A DNA stretch of 64,000 bases from Spongiimicrobium salis (GCF_043678055.1 NZ_JBHEQA010000002.1:248001-312000), one strand, 5' to 3'. Positions 36,968-45,996 are shown, counted from the stretch's first letter. Notes: generated by a model not told the origin, from the sequence alone. A program made the numbers and translations.

Positions 36968-37006
36968 TCACAAAGTGGTCACAATAGCGTAAAAAAAGTG
37001 TGACAA
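36968..37006 (-). promoter_or_regulatory. Putative operator with 11-bp-spaced direct repeats
   Basis: TCACAA occurs at 36968-36973 and 36979-36984, exactly 11 bp apart. An inverted copy (TGTGAC, 36999-37004) complements GTCACA at 36978-36983. Direct repeats at 11-bp spacing are the usual binding pattern of OmpR/PhoB-type regulators. The site lies 33-70 bp upstream of the response-regulator start, so autoregulation is plausible. Confidence 0.4.
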
Positions 37007-37159
37007 CTAAATTAAACCTGGTCGTTTGTGGAAGCTTAGTCGTAAAATTACTGGATTTTTTAAAAAAATAGTAAAGAATATGGCAATGGTCCATGGAAAA
37101 GGCCATTGGCTCATTTCTATGAAGCTATCCGACTGCCCTTAAAGAAGGGTGTTCAAGAT

Positions 37160-37636
37160 TTACCAATGATCAATTTTATGGATATCTTCAAAATTGTAGT
37201 CGCCCACCATATCCTTTCGCTGTTTAAAAGTCAATAAGGTTAGCACCGGAAGTAAAATATGCAAGATCAATATAAAAATGCCCAAGGGGAAAAATGTTGA
37301 AGGGACCACGTGGTCTACATATTCCGTGTATTCATATAAGGTATCTGCCGCAGTATAGATTTTAAATAAATAGACGAACAATATACTGTATAAGGCATAT
37401 TCTATATTCCGCATTTTTGGATCGGGGAATTCTTCTTCGGTGATTTTAAACCACATCACATAAAGGAAAACAAAATGAACAATGCTGAGTATTGGAAAAA
37501 TATAATTGAGAGGGTCAAAAAAGTAAAAAGAATTGGTATACAATCCGTAAAAACTGGATAATACCAATGCAAGTAGGATACCTATAGATAACCTCAAGTT
37601 CTTTTTCCAGCTAATGTGTCGCAAAATAAACTTCAT
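37160..37636 (-). CDS. Uncharacterised four-helix membrane protein
   Basis: From ATG 37636 the product is 158 aa (a start ten codons earlier is possible). It shows four hydrophobic segments (about 15-33, 40-58, 76-93, 115-140) with short polar loops and a hydrophilic C-terminus. I do not recognise the family. It stands alone between the two-component system and the spondin lipoprotein gene. Confidence 0.65.
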   Translation of the reverse strand: MKFILRHISWKKNLRLSIGILLALVLSSFYGLYTNSFYFFDPLNYIFPILSIVHFVFLYVMWFKITEEEFPDPKMRNIEYALYSILFVYLFKIYTAADTLYEYTEYVDHVVPSTFFPLGIFILILHILLPVLTLLTFKQRKDMVGDYNFEDIHKIDHW

Positions 37637-37795
37637 AGGGGAACGAATTTTAAGGGAGCAAACCACCTTATATAGCTGTAACGAAATCCATTTTTTTTTA
37701 TTTCACAGGATCAAAGTATATAGTGGACAATGGCTTCCTCCCGTTTCATTCGGGGGCGGGATTTTCCATTTTGTCGATTTTTTCAAGTCTTTTTT

Positions 37796-37827
37796 TTCCC
37801 TTTCAGAGCCAAAAATTCCCTTTCAGA
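37796..37827. repeat. 12-bp direct repeat, 20-bp period, in a divergent intergenic region
   Basis: TTCCCTTTCAGA occurs at 37796-37807 and 37816-37827, a spacing of about two helical turns. The region 37637-37915 separates two divergent genes and otherwise holds only pyrimidine-rich DNA. The repeat could be a regulator site for the strongly biased spondin gene downstream. Confidence 0.4.
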
Positions 37828-37915
37828 ATAGTTTTTGGTGCGATACCGACTCTAAATGTGCAGTTTTGCCCTGGTTAAATAAAAAACTGTAATTCAAATT
37901 AAAAAGTTTAGAAAA

Positions 37916-39370
37916 ATGAAAAAGTTATCAAAAATCTTATTGGCGGCATGGCTCATGGCCTTCGTAGCCTGTAACAATGACGATGAGGTCGTTGAACCCG
38001 TTGCCGAGACGCCCGCACAGGAAGAGACGGCGGCCGAGACCCCTGCAGAGGGCGAAGAGGGAGAGACCATGGAAGAAGTGGCCACCACCTCTTTCAACGT
38101 TACCATCTCCAACGTAGTGAACTTCTTGGAGGTTCAGATATTCAACCAGCCCGATGACGTGGACGGTGCCCCCGGACCACTTCCACAGCGTGGCGGATCC
38201 TATTGGGCGGACTTCCAGGCCGTGCCCGGAACAAAATTGAACTTTGCCACCATGCAGATCGTTTCCAACGACTTTTTCTTTGGCCCAACGGGACAAGGTA
38301 TAGAATTGTTCGATGACAATGGACAGCCCGTCATCGGAGACGTTACCGATGAGGTATTGTTATGGGACGGTGCCGTTGAGGCAACAGATCCTTCACAATT
38401 TGCATCTGTGAGCGGAGGGAACGCGCCCAGCGAACCAGATCCTGACACAAGGGTACGTGTAGTCACTCCGGACGTGACCGATATGATCCGTGTGACCCTT
38501 GACTATAACGAGTCCACAAGGACCTTCCGTTTGTTGATCGTCAACCTTAGAGGTTCCGAAGATCCCGACAACCCTGTGATCCTATCCCCAGGTATCTTGG
38601 TGCTGCACGCCCTTGACAACCCATTGTTCACCACAGGTGAGCCGGACAGAGGTCTTGGATTGGCCGATATCTCCATCGCCGGTAACCCTACACGTCTTTT
38701 CGAGTGGTTCACCGAGACAGGTACCACTGGAGCGCCATTGCGGCTTTCCTCTTCTTATACCCTTTTCTCCCCAGGTGTGGTATACGCCTTTGGATCTGAG
38801 CGCGACCCGGTATTCGTACAGGGACAGCCAGCAGTAGAGGGAAGCGGTGTGGAAGAGATCGCAGAGGACGGGAACAACGGGCCTATCTTCGATTACATCA
38901 GCAACCAGTTGAACATCCCGGTAGCGGCAAGTGACCAGACCTCCAACATCGGACCTGGTGAGAGCCTTACCTTTACCTTGGAAGATGTTCCCGTGGGATA
39001 CAGGTTCAGCTACAACACCATGATGGTGAACAGTAACGACTGGTTCCTATCCTACAACAACGTGGGCTACCCATTGTTCGAAGAGGACGGTACGCCTAAG
39101 AGCGGAACGGGAGCCTCTGCACGTTCCTACCTTTACGATGCAGGAACGGAAGTAGACCAGATCGTTGGTTTCGGTGCCGATCAGCCCATGAGACAGGCAG
39201 GACCGAACACCGGTGCCGCTGACGAGAACAACCTTACACGTAGGGTGACCGAGATCGAGGACGTACAGTTCGGAAAAGGTCTTATCGCCTCTCCTGCAGG
39301 AGTAGTATACTACGCGGACCCAAGAGGTGGGTACAACATGGTGGTCGTTACCATAGAGCCCATCCAGTAA
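37916..39370 (+). CDS. Spondin-domain lipoprotein
   Basis: The 484-aa product has a lipoprotein signal (MKKLSKILLAAWLMAFVAC, Cys at 19), an acidic Glu/Ala/Pro/Thr-rich linker (about 22-57), and two spondin_N-like modules. The modules repeat a pattern near 98-104 (QIVSNDF) and 377-383 (MVNSNDW), each followed by a [FL]-[FE]-[DE]-[DE]-x-G turn; NTGAADENN near 449 is typical of spondin domains. The coding DNA is much richer in C-ending codons (AAC, GAC, TTC, ATC) than neighbouring genes. This suggests either strong expression or foreign origin. A strong terminator follows. Confidence 0.82.
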   Translation: MKKLSKILLAAWLMAFVACNNDDEVVEPVAETPAQEETAAETPAEGEEGETMEEVATTSFNVTISNVVNFLEVQIFNQPDDVDGAPGPLPQRGGSYWADFQAVPGTKLNFATMQIVSNDFFFGPTGQGIELFDDNGQPVIGDVTDEVLLWDGAVEATDPSQFASVSGGNAPSEPDPDTRVRVVTPDVTDMIRVTLDYNESTRTFRLLIVNLRGSEDPDNPVILSPGILVLHALDNPLFTTGEPDRGLGLADISIAGNPTRLFEWFTETGTTGAPLRLSSSYTLFSPGVVYAFGSERDPVFVQGQPAVEGSGVEEIAEDGNNGPIFDYISNQLNIPVAASDQTSNIGPGESLTFTLEDVPVGYRFSYNTMMVNSNDWFLSYNNVGYPLFEEDGTPKSGTGASARSYLYDAGTEVDQIVGFGADQPMRQAGPNTGAADENNLTRRVTEIEDVQFGKGLIASPAGVVYYADPRGGYNMVVVTIEPIQ

Positions 39371-39411
39371 GCTTTACGACATATCGGAAAACCTACAATT
39401 CCGAATACAAC

Positions 39412-39440
39412 AAAAGCCTCCGAGAGATCGGAGGCTTTTT
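39412..39440 (+). terminator. Rho-independent terminator after the spondin lipoprotein gene
   Basis: AAAAGCCTCCGA (39412-39423) pairs perfectly with TCGGAGGCTTTT (39428-39439) around GAGA, followed by T. It lies 42 bp after the stop codon. Confidence 0.88.
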
Positions 39441-39515
39441 CTATGTTATGGGCCAAGAAGTAGAGGTTATATTTTCAATGGGATAAAACGTATTTTTACA
39501 GAATAAACGATAGGC

Positions 39516-40301
39516 ATGAATAGAAAGAGGTTCTATTATCTTGTTAAGCTTCAGTTTTTAGGATTCCGATATTCTGGTTGGCAAAAACAACCAGATAGGA
39601 AAACTATAGAGGGGATGCTCACCAAAACCTTAAAGTTTATCTTAGCTGATACGAATTTTAAAATCCTTGGCGCAGGGCGTACAGATGCTAAAGTTTCTGC
39701 ATTGGATGCGGCCTTTGAACTTTTTATAGAAGACAAGCCTTTACAGGACCTTGTGCTTTTTAAAGAGATATTCAATAAAAATTTACCATCTGATATAAAG
39801 ATACTTAGTATTAATGAGGTAAATGAATCATTTAATATAATTCACAGCAGTAAGAAAAAGAAATATGTGTATTTGTTCTCTTTTGGAAAAAAGAATCACC
39901 CATTTTGTGCCCCTTATATGACCAATGTTCTGGATCAGTTGGACATTGCATTGATGCAAGAAGGAGCACAACTTCTTACAGGAACACATAACTTTAGGTC
40001 GTTCACTGCAAGACCCAGAGAAAATACGAAGGTGAGACGCACCATTATTTCTGCCAAGATTGAAGAGAATACGATGCTCCGGGCAAATTTTTTTCCAGAA
40101 AAAAGCTATGCTTTTATCGTTGAGGGAACCGGGTTTATGCGGTATCAAATCAGAATGATGATGGGGGCTCTTATCCAATTGGGCAAAAGAGAGCTGTCAT
40201 TAACTACCATACAAACTTCCCTTAAAGAGGATAGTGATATTAAATTCACCTATGTAGCCCCTGGTTCCGGTCTTCATCTGCATAGCTTGGAATTTGAATA
40301 A
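39516..40301 (+). CDS. TruA-like tRNA pseudouridine synthase (paralogue)
   Basis: The 261-aa product has the TruA fold: YLVKLQFLGFRYSGWQKQP (about 8-26), catalytic Asp in GAGRTDAKVSA (Asp near 57), YVYLFSFG (about 113-120), FRSFTARPRENT (about 161-172), FMRYQIRMMMGALIQLG (about 208-224). The usual GRTDxGVHA motif is altered to GRTDAKVSA: Asp is kept, but the Gly and His are lost. It is probably a paralogue with a different target site rather than the main TruA. Confidence 0.82.
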   Translation: MNRKRFYYLVKLQFLGFRYSGWQKQPDRKTIEGMLTKTLKFILADTNFKILGAGRTDAKVSALDAAFELFIEDKPLQDLVLFKEIFNKNLPSDIKILSINEVNESFNIIHSSKKKKYVYLFSFGKKNHPFCAPYMTNVLDQLDIALMQEGAQLLTGTHNFRSFTARPRENTKVRRTIISAKIEENTMLRANFFPEKSYAFIVEGTGFMRYQIRMMMGALIQLGKRELSLTTIQTSLKEDSDIKFTYVAPGSGLHLHSLEFE

Positions 40302-40420
40302 ACAGGTTGATATTGCTGCAATAGTATTCCAATTGGAATGTAGGGATAGGAGGGGTGCACTTAAAAGCATGGCCGGTACTGTTCTATTATTTTTCGTACT
40401 TTAGAAGGAAATGTTCTCGT

Positions 40421-41296
40421 ATGCAAAAATGGGTATACATTCTTTTAATCATAACCGCAGTTTATATTGGAATCAGCATTTTGCTGTACTTGCTGCAGGA
40501 TTTTTTTATGTTTAAACCCGAGAAGTTGCCTAAAGATTTCCAATTTCATTACGAAAATCAGGAAACCGAAGAGTATAATATTGGGACTAGGGATGGTGCT
40601 ATTATCAATGGGTTGCGCTTTAAAGCCAAAAAGCCTAAAGGAGTGGTGTTTTATTTAAAAGGGAATTCTAAAAGCATCAAGGGCTGGGGCAAGTTTGCGG
40701 TAGATTTTACACGTCATGAATATGATGTGATTATGGTAGATTATCGAGGTTTTGGTAAAAGCACCGGAAGAAGGACCCAGAAAGCCATAAAAAGGGATTT
40801 GCAAATGGTCTATAATAAAATAAAGGAAAATGTGCCTGAAAAATATATTATTCTGTATGGACGTTCCCTAGGCTCTGGATTTGCCACAAAACTGGCATCT
40901 ATGAACAATCCCAAAATGCTCATTTTGGATGCGCCCTATTATAGCTTGAGCAAGGTAGCCAAACGCTATATGCCTTTTATGCCCCTCTCCATTCTGTTGA
41001 AATTCCCTATGCCCACTTATAAATGGTTGAAATACGTGAATTGTCCAATTCATATTATTCATGGTACGGACGATAAATTGATTCCCTTTAAGACAAGTGT
41101 GAAATTATCCAAGATAAAGCCAAAGACCACACGTTTGTATAGTGTCATTGGAGGAGGGCATAAAAACTTGAACACTTTTGAATCGTATCATAAAATGCTA
41201 AGCGAGATCATACATAAAAAGCCTAGGGAAGTAAACCTGGAAGGGTCCAGTATTCATGTTGATCACCATAGAAAGGTATCCCATGCGAAGACTTAA
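40421..41296 (+). CDS. Membrane-anchored alpha/beta hydrolase, tandem copy 1
   Basis: From ATG 40421 the product is 291 aa with an N-terminal anchor helix (about 5-25) and an alpha/beta-hydrolase domain. The nucleophile Ser is in YGRSLGSG (about 147-154), Asp in HGTDDKLIPF (about 211-220) and His in GGGHKNL (about 240-246). The usual HGN oxyanion motif reads LKGN (near 76). The last bases overlap the start of copy 2. Confidence 0.82.
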   Translation: MQKWVYILLIITAVYIGISILLYLLQDFFMFKPEKLPKDFQFHYENQETEEYNIGTRDGAIINGLRFKAKKPKGVVFYLKGNSKSIKGWGKFAVDFTRHEYDVIMVDYRGFGKSTGRRTQKAIKRDLQMVYNKIKENVPEKYIILYGRSLGSGFATKLASMNNPKMLILDAPYYSLSKVAKRYMPFMPLSILLKFPMPTYKWLKYVNCPIHIIHGTDDKLIPFKTSVKLSKIKPKTTRLYSVIGGGHKNLNTFESYHKMLSEIIHKKPREVNLEGSSIHVDHHRKVSHAKT

Positions 41297-42095
41297 AAAA
41301 GTACTTAAAGTACTATTGATTATATATGGATTGGTAACTGTTATGCTTTACTTCTTTCAAGAAAAACTTATTTTTTTACCCACAAGTTTACCATCATCAC
41401 ATACCTATACCTTTTCTGAACCCTATGAAGAATTGTTTTTGAATGCTGCGGATGGAGCGTCGCTCAACGCCCTTCATTTTAAAAAGGAAAACCCCAAGGG
41501 TTTACTATTGTATTTTCATGGAAATGCAGGCAATTTGGCACGTTGGGGGACTATTACAACTTTTTTTGTAGATATGGGGTACGATGTGTTGGTCATGGAT
41601 TATAGGACCTATGGAAAGAGCACGGGAAAACTCAGTGAGGCGGCTTTATATGCCGATGCCCAACTCTTTTATGACTATGCATTGGACCGATATCCTGAAA
41701 ATAAGATTACGGTATATGGGCGCTCCCTAGGTACGGGCATTGCTTCCTATATAGGTTCAAAAAATAAACCTGCACAGCTTATTTTGGAAACACCATACTA
41801 TAGTTTAAAGGAGGTAGCCGTTAAACGCTTTCCTTTCTTACCGGTCAAATGGTTATTGCGCTATCAGTTTCCCTCTTTCCAATATGTACAAAATGTACAA
41901 TGTCCCATTACTATATTTCATGGAACTAATGATGCTGTGGTGGCTTATGAATCTGGTGCGCGCTTATACGATTCCATTCCCATACAGGAGAAGAAACTAT
42001 ATCGAATAGAAGGAGGTTCACATAATAATTTAATTGAATTTGAGGGATATCGACAAGGAATTTCCGAAATCCTGGATAAACCATCAATCAAATAA
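41283..42095 (+). CDS. Membrane-anchored alpha/beta hydrolase, tandem copy 2
   Basis: From ATG 41283 the product is 270 aa (a start at 41256 is possible but overlaps copy 1 further). It has an N-terminal helix, the normal YFHGNAGN oxyanion motif, Ser in YGRSLGTG, Asp in HGTNDAVV and His in GGSHNNL. It aligns with copy 1 along its whole length (DYRxxGKSTG, YYSLKEVA, INGT/HGT), so the pair arose by tandem duplication. The substrate is unknown. Confidence 0.83.
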   Translation: MRRLKKVLKVLLIIYGLVTVMLYFFQEKLIFLPTSLPSSHTYTFSEPYEELFLNAADGASLNALHFKKENPKGLLLYFHGNAGNLARWGTITTFFVDMGYDVLVMDYRTYGKSTGKLSEAALYADAQLFYDYALDRYPENKITVYGRSLGTGIASYIGSKNKPAQLILETPYYSLKEVAVKRFPFLPVKWLLRYQFPSFQYVQNVQCPITIFHGTNDAVVAYESGARLYDSIPIQEKKLYRIEGGSHNNLIEFEGYRQGISEILDKPSIK

Positions 42096-42968
42096 ATCTG
42101 AAGACAGATACCGATCGCCCCGATCACATACAATAGATACAATGATTCCCTTTTCTAGGGTGGCGGCTAATTTTAAAGCTGCTGCTGCTGCACCTCCGCT
42201 GCTCATACCGGAAAAAATACCTTCTTCCTTGGCCAACCTTTTGGCCATTGCTGCAGCTTCTTCCTGGCTTACTTCCAAGACACGATCTACTTTTGAGGGA
42301 TTGAATATTTTGGGTAAATAAGCTTCAGGCCATTTACGGATTCCCGGTATTCTTGACCCATCTGTAGGTTGTACACCAACGATCTCAACGTTGGAATCCT
42401 GTTCTTTTAAATAGGTAGAAGTGCCCATAATAGTTCCTGTAGTTCCCATGGAAGAAACAAAATGGGTGATTTTACCGTTAGTATCCTTCCAGATTTCAGG
42501 ACCGGTACTTTTGTAATGGGCCTTCCAATTATCATCATTGCCAAATTGATTTAAGGAAGTGTATCCCTCATTCTTTACTTTGGCTTCGGCATAGTCCCGA
42601 GCTCCTTCAATACCATCATCAGCAGGGGTTAAAGTAACTTTAGCACCATAAGCTCGCATGGTTTGCACGCGTTCTTTAGTGGAGTTTTCGGGCATGACCA
42701 ATTCAATATCCAAATGATATATGCCGGCAATCAAGGCTAAAGCGATGCCTGTATTTCCACTGGTAGCCTCTATAAGTTTACTGTCTGTGGAGATATCACC
42801 TCTTTCAAGTCCACTACGGATCATATTAAAAGCAGCTCTATCCTTAACACTTCCTCCGGGGTTGTGTCCTTCCAATTTAAAAAATAAACGAACATTGGGG
42901 TTTTGGTTCAACACCCTCGATTCTACTAAAGGTGTGTTCCCGATCAAATCGAGAATATTATGAGACAT
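42084..42968 (-). CDS. cysM: Cysteine synthase (O-acetylserine sulfhydrylase, CysM-type)
   Basis: This PLP enzyme makes cysteine from O-acetylserine and sulfide. The 294-aa product has the PLP lysine in GGSVKDRAAF (about 36-45), the TSGNTGIALA loop (about 68-77), MGTTGTIMGT phosphate-binding loop (about 173-182) and a GIFSGMSSGGA segment (about 252-262). It follows cysE with an 11-bp overlap, and its 3' end overlaps the convergent hydrolase by 12 bp. Confidence 0.93.
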   Translation of the reverse strand: MSHNILDLIGNTPLVESRVLNQNPNVRLFFKLEGHNPGGSVKDRAAFNMIRSGLERGDISTDSKLIEATSGNTGIALALIAGIYHLDIELVMPENSTKERVQTMRAYGAKVTLTPADDGIEGARDYAEAKVKNEGYTSLNQFGNDDNWKAHYKSTGPEIWKDTNGKITHFVSSMGTTGTIMGTSTYLKEQDSNVEIVGVQPTDGSRIPGIRKWPEAYLPKIFNPSKVDRVLEVSQEEAAAMAKRLAKEEGIFSGMSSGGAAAAALKLAATLEKGIIVSIVCDRGDRYLSSDLFD

Positions 42969-43752
42969 GCGGTACTGTTTTTATTTTAATTTCTGGGGTA
43001 TGATATACCGTTGATTTTGGTGGTAGGGATGCCGTGATCCAGGCATTTCCTCCAATAGTGCTGCCCTCACCAATAATGGTTTCTCCACCCAATATGGTGG
43101 CATTGGCATAAATAGTGACATTGTCCTCAATGGTAGGGTGTCGCTTTGTTTTTTGCAGATTCTTGGCAACATAATGGCCACCTAAAGTTACCCCTTGGTA
43201 AATTTTAACGTGGTTTTTAATAATTGCGGTTTCTCCAATAACAATTCCTGTTCCATGGTCAATATGGAACGAATCTCCAATGACAGCACCAGGATTAATA
43301 TCCACACCTGTCTTGCCGTGGGCATATTCTGTCATCAAACGCGGAACCAAAGGAAAACCTTCTTTGTGCAATTCATGGGCAAGTCTGTAGATGGCTATGG
43401 CGTAAAAGCCGGGATAGGCCATATATACTTCCTCAACCGACATAGAAGCAGGATCACATTCCACGGTAGCTTCAGCATCTAAATTGAGCTTTTCCAAGAC
43501 TACGGGTAATTTTTCCACATAGCGGCCCCATAATTTTTCACAGGAATTTTCATGATCCCAACAAGCCAATTCAACCAAATGTTGAAATTCCCTTTCCAAA
43601 AGATCTAGATTTTCTTCAACAGGAGTATCGATGTCAAAAAGTGTGTAAAAGAGTCTATTTGTGAAGGCCTCAACCTTTTCTTTTAGTTTAAACCTTAGAT
43701 TGGGCTGTTTTTTATGTTGATTTATTTTACGTACAATAGATGCTTTGTCCAT
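42958..43752 (-). CDS. cysE: Serine O-acetyltransferase
   Basis: It makes O-acetylserine for the next enzyme. The 264-aa product has an N-terminal helical domain (1-125) and left-handed beta-helix with the catalytic segment DINPGAVIGDSFHIDHGTG split over about 149-166, GETAIIKNHVKIYQGVTLGG (about 169-188) and a C-terminal tail. It is the first gene of a two-gene cysteine operon with cysM. Confidence 0.92.
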   Translation of the reverse strand: MDKASIVRKINQHKKQPNLRFKLKEKVEAFTNRLFYTLFDIDTPVEENLDLLEREFQHLVELACWDHENSCEKLWGRYVEKLPVVLEKLNLDAEATVECDPASMSVEEVYMAYPGFYAIAIYRLAHELHKEGFPLVPRLMTEYAHGKTGVDINPGAVIGDSFHIDHGTGIVIGETAIIKNHVKIYQGVTLGGHYVAKNLQKTKRHPTIEDNVTIYANATILGGETIIGEGSTIGGNAWITASLPPKSTVYHTPEIKIKTVPHVS

Positions 43753-43846
43753 TTAAAATATATTGAAAATCAAAATTAACCAATATTTCAAAAAGACATG
43801 ATTCAAAAAGGTTAACTTTAGCATAAAATATGAGAAATAATAAAAC

Positions 43847-44527
43847 ATGTCAAAAGTAGTGGTATCAGAGGAAATCCTTGATTTTTACCGAGAATTGGAA
43901 GAGAATAATAATCGCGACTGGTTCAATGCGCAAAAGAAAAGATTTAAGTCCTTGGAAGACAAGGTCAAGGAATTTTATCGTGCCATTGAGGCCCGCTTAA
44001 ATGTTCATGATGAGATTGAAAAGATGAAAATCTTTAGAATTTATAGAGATGTTCGCTTTTCGAATGATAAAACGCCATTTAAGACGCATTTTGCCGGTTC
44101 TTTTTCCAGGGCAGGTGCTAGGAATAGAGGAGGGTATTATTTGCAGATAAAACCGGGTAAATCGTTTATGGCTACTGGATTTTGGGCACCATCCAAAGAA
44201 GATCTCTTTAGAATACGGAAGGAATTTGAATTGGATGCTTCTGAAATGCGAGAGGTGATGAATGAGGCTTCCTTTAAAAAGATGTGGGGGACTTTAGAGG
44301 GCGATGCCGTAAAAACAGCACCCAAGGGTTTTGATAAAACACATCCGGATATTGATTTAATCAAGCAGAAGCAGTTCATTTTCACAAGACACTTTACGGA
44401 TAAGGAGGTGTTATCTGAGCGATTTTTAGATACTGTAGACTCCTCTTTTAAGGCAATTCGGCCCTATTTTGATCTTATGAGCGATATTTTGACGACCAAT
44501 TTAAACGGGGAGTCCTTACTCGATTAA
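43847..44527 (+). CDS. DUF2461 (TIGR02453) family protein
   Basis: The 226-aa product matches DUF2461: FYRELEENNNRDWFNAQKKRF (about 9-29), RIYRDVRFSNDKTPFKTH (about 64-81), YLQIKPGKSFMATGFW (about 98-113). It is widespread with no established function. Its 3' end overlaps the convergent gene by 12 bp. Confidence 0.88.
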   Translation: MSKVVVSEEILDFYRELEENNNRDWFNAQKKRFKSLEDKVKEFYRAIEARLNVHDEIEKMKIFRIYRDVRFSNDKTPFKTHFAGSFSRAGARNRGGYYLQIKPGKSFMATGFWAPSKEDLFRIRKEFELDASEMREVMNEASFKKMWGTLEGDAVKTAPKGFDKTHPDIDLIKQKQFIFTRHFTDKEVLSERFLDTVDSSFKAIRPYFDLMSDILTTNLNGESLLD

Positions 44528-44929
44528 TTCTGGCGTTTTTTCGAATAGCTGAATTTGATTTTTTAAACGTTCAATGACCATATTCATCATCCGTTTATTC
44601 AATGCGGAAGAATTTTGGATATAGCATTCATATTCTTCCAAGGTAAATTGGCCAATAAGCATTCCTTTAAGGGAATTTCTTAGTTTTATATCTTTTTGAA
44701 TGGCATTCTCAATATATTCCAAACGTTTTTGGAGCGAAAGCTCATAGAATTTGTCTTTGTGTTTTTTGATGTAGTTTTTAAATGCGGCAACCAAAAGGAA
44801 ATTCTGGAATTTAATTGTTGGGCGTAATGTTAAGTTCTGAAAACGCTCATCCTTGCTCATATTTTCTGTAATTCTTGCAGAAGCTATTTCCGGACGAATA
44901 TCAAGTAGATATTGGGACCTATTGCTCAT
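44516..44929 (-). CDS. Conserved hypothetical protein
   Basis: From ATG 44929 the product is 137 aa, mostly helical, with QNLTLRPTIKFQNFLLVAAF (about 32-51), RLEYIENAIQKDIKLRN (about 68-84) and IQNSSALNKRMMNMVIERLK (about 105-124). Homologues are common in flavobacteria and are sometimes labelled 'glyoxalase', but I see no glyoxalase metal ligands. A start ten codons earlier is possible. Confidence 0.75.
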   Translation of the reverse strand: MSNRSQYLLDIRPEIASARITENMSKDERFQNLTLRPTIKFQNFLLVAAFKNYIKKHKDKFYELSLQKRLEYIENAIQKDIKLRNSLKGMLIGQFTLEEYECYIQNSSALNKRMMNMVIERLKNQIQLFEKTPELIE

Positions 44930-45102
44930 AATGAAGTGCTTTACCCTAAAGGTATACATTAAGAGTGCGTATCCGAGGATATCGAAAATTAGTTTTTAAC
45001 GGCTTTATGAACATTGAAAACCGAGATTGTAGCGGGGATTTTTGAAAATGGGAATATTTTACACTTAATTTGGAGAGATAATAATTAAAATCGCCAAAAA
45101 AC

Positions 45103-45996
45103 ATGAAATTTGGAAAAGTTGAACAACCAGAAACGATAGATTTTACAATGCCTGAGGATCATCCAGATACGGTAGGGGTATTGGCGAAAAATAAAAATGG
45201 GGAACCGTTGCAGCTTTATGTCGGCTGTGCAAAATGGAATCGCCAAGATTTAAAGAATTTCTATCCAAGGGGTACCAAAGACGAATTACAATATTATGCA
45301 TCGCAATTTAATTCCATTGAATTGAATGCCACGTTCTATAGAATTTTTCCAGCAGAACAATACAGCAAATGGTACGACAAAACCCCGGAAGGTTTTAAGT
45401 TCTTTCCTAAAATCTCCCAAGATATTAGTCATTTAAGACGCCTTAATGATGCCGTATACCCTATAGTGGATCGCTATCTGGAAGTTACAGCCAATCTAAA
45501 AGAGAAACTTGGAACCATGTTTCTCCAGTTGCATGGAAATTTTGGTCCTAAGAACTGGGATCGTGTGCTGCGTTTTGTGGAATATTGGCCTAAGGAATTT
45601 CCTTTGTCGATGGAATTTAGACATACCGATTGGTTTAATGATCCAAAAGTGTCTCAGGAACTATTTCACTTATTGGAAGAAAACAACATCTCCAATACTT
45701 TAGTGGATACTGCAGGTCGTAGAGATATCATGCACATGCGATTGACTAAGAATGAGGCGTTTGTGCGTTATGTAGGCGCCAATCACCCTAGTGACTATAC
45801 CCGACTTGATGATTGGGTGTTGCGATTAAAAAGATGGCATGAACAGGGGTTGACGAACATTCATTTTTTTGTGCATCAAAATTTGGAGTTGGAATCCCCT
45901 TTGTTATCCGCATATTTTATAAAAGCCATGAATAAAGCTTTTTCTACACAGTTAAAGGTGCCGCAGACGTTACATCCGCCGAAAACCTTATTTTAG
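45103..45996 (+). CDS. DUF72 domain protein
   Basis: The 297-aa product matches DUF72 (TIM-barrel-like): YVGCAKWNRQDLKNFYPRG (about 39-57), SIELNATFYRIFPAEQYSKW (about 70-89), LQLHGNFGPKNWDRV (about 141-155), SMEFRHTDWF (about 166-175), FFVHQNLE (about 253-260). The family has no firm biochemical role. Confidence 0.88.
   Translation: MKFGKVEQPETIDFTMPEDHPDTVGVLAKNKNGEPLQLYVGCAKWNRQDLKNFYPRGTKDELQYYASQFNSIELNATFYRIFPAEQYSKWYDKTPEGFKFFPKISQDISHLRRLNDAVYPIVDRYLEVTANLKEKLGTMFLQLHGNFGPKNWDRVLRFVEYWPKEFPLSMEFRHTDWFNDPKVSQELFHLLEENNISNTLVDTAGRRDIMHMRLTKNEAFVRYVGANHPSDYTRLDDWVLRLKRWHEQGLTNIHFFVHQNLELESPLLSAYFIKAMNKAFSTQLKVPQTLHPPKTLF

Noticed and set aside
36936..37106. 57-codon upstream extension of the response regulator
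   Set aside because: AT-rich non-coding composition, and it covers the putative operator; the receiver fold starts at MKNILIIEDD.
37081..37150. Hairpins downstream of the 158-aa membrane gene (CAATGG/CCATTG and CCCTT/AAGGG)
   Set aside because: Short or bulged stems without an adjacent T-run on the minus strand; not supportable as a terminator.
37916..39370. Spondin gene as a clear case of horizontal transfer
   Set aside because: The C-ending codon bias is equally expected for a highly expressed native gene, and no mobile-element trace flanks it.
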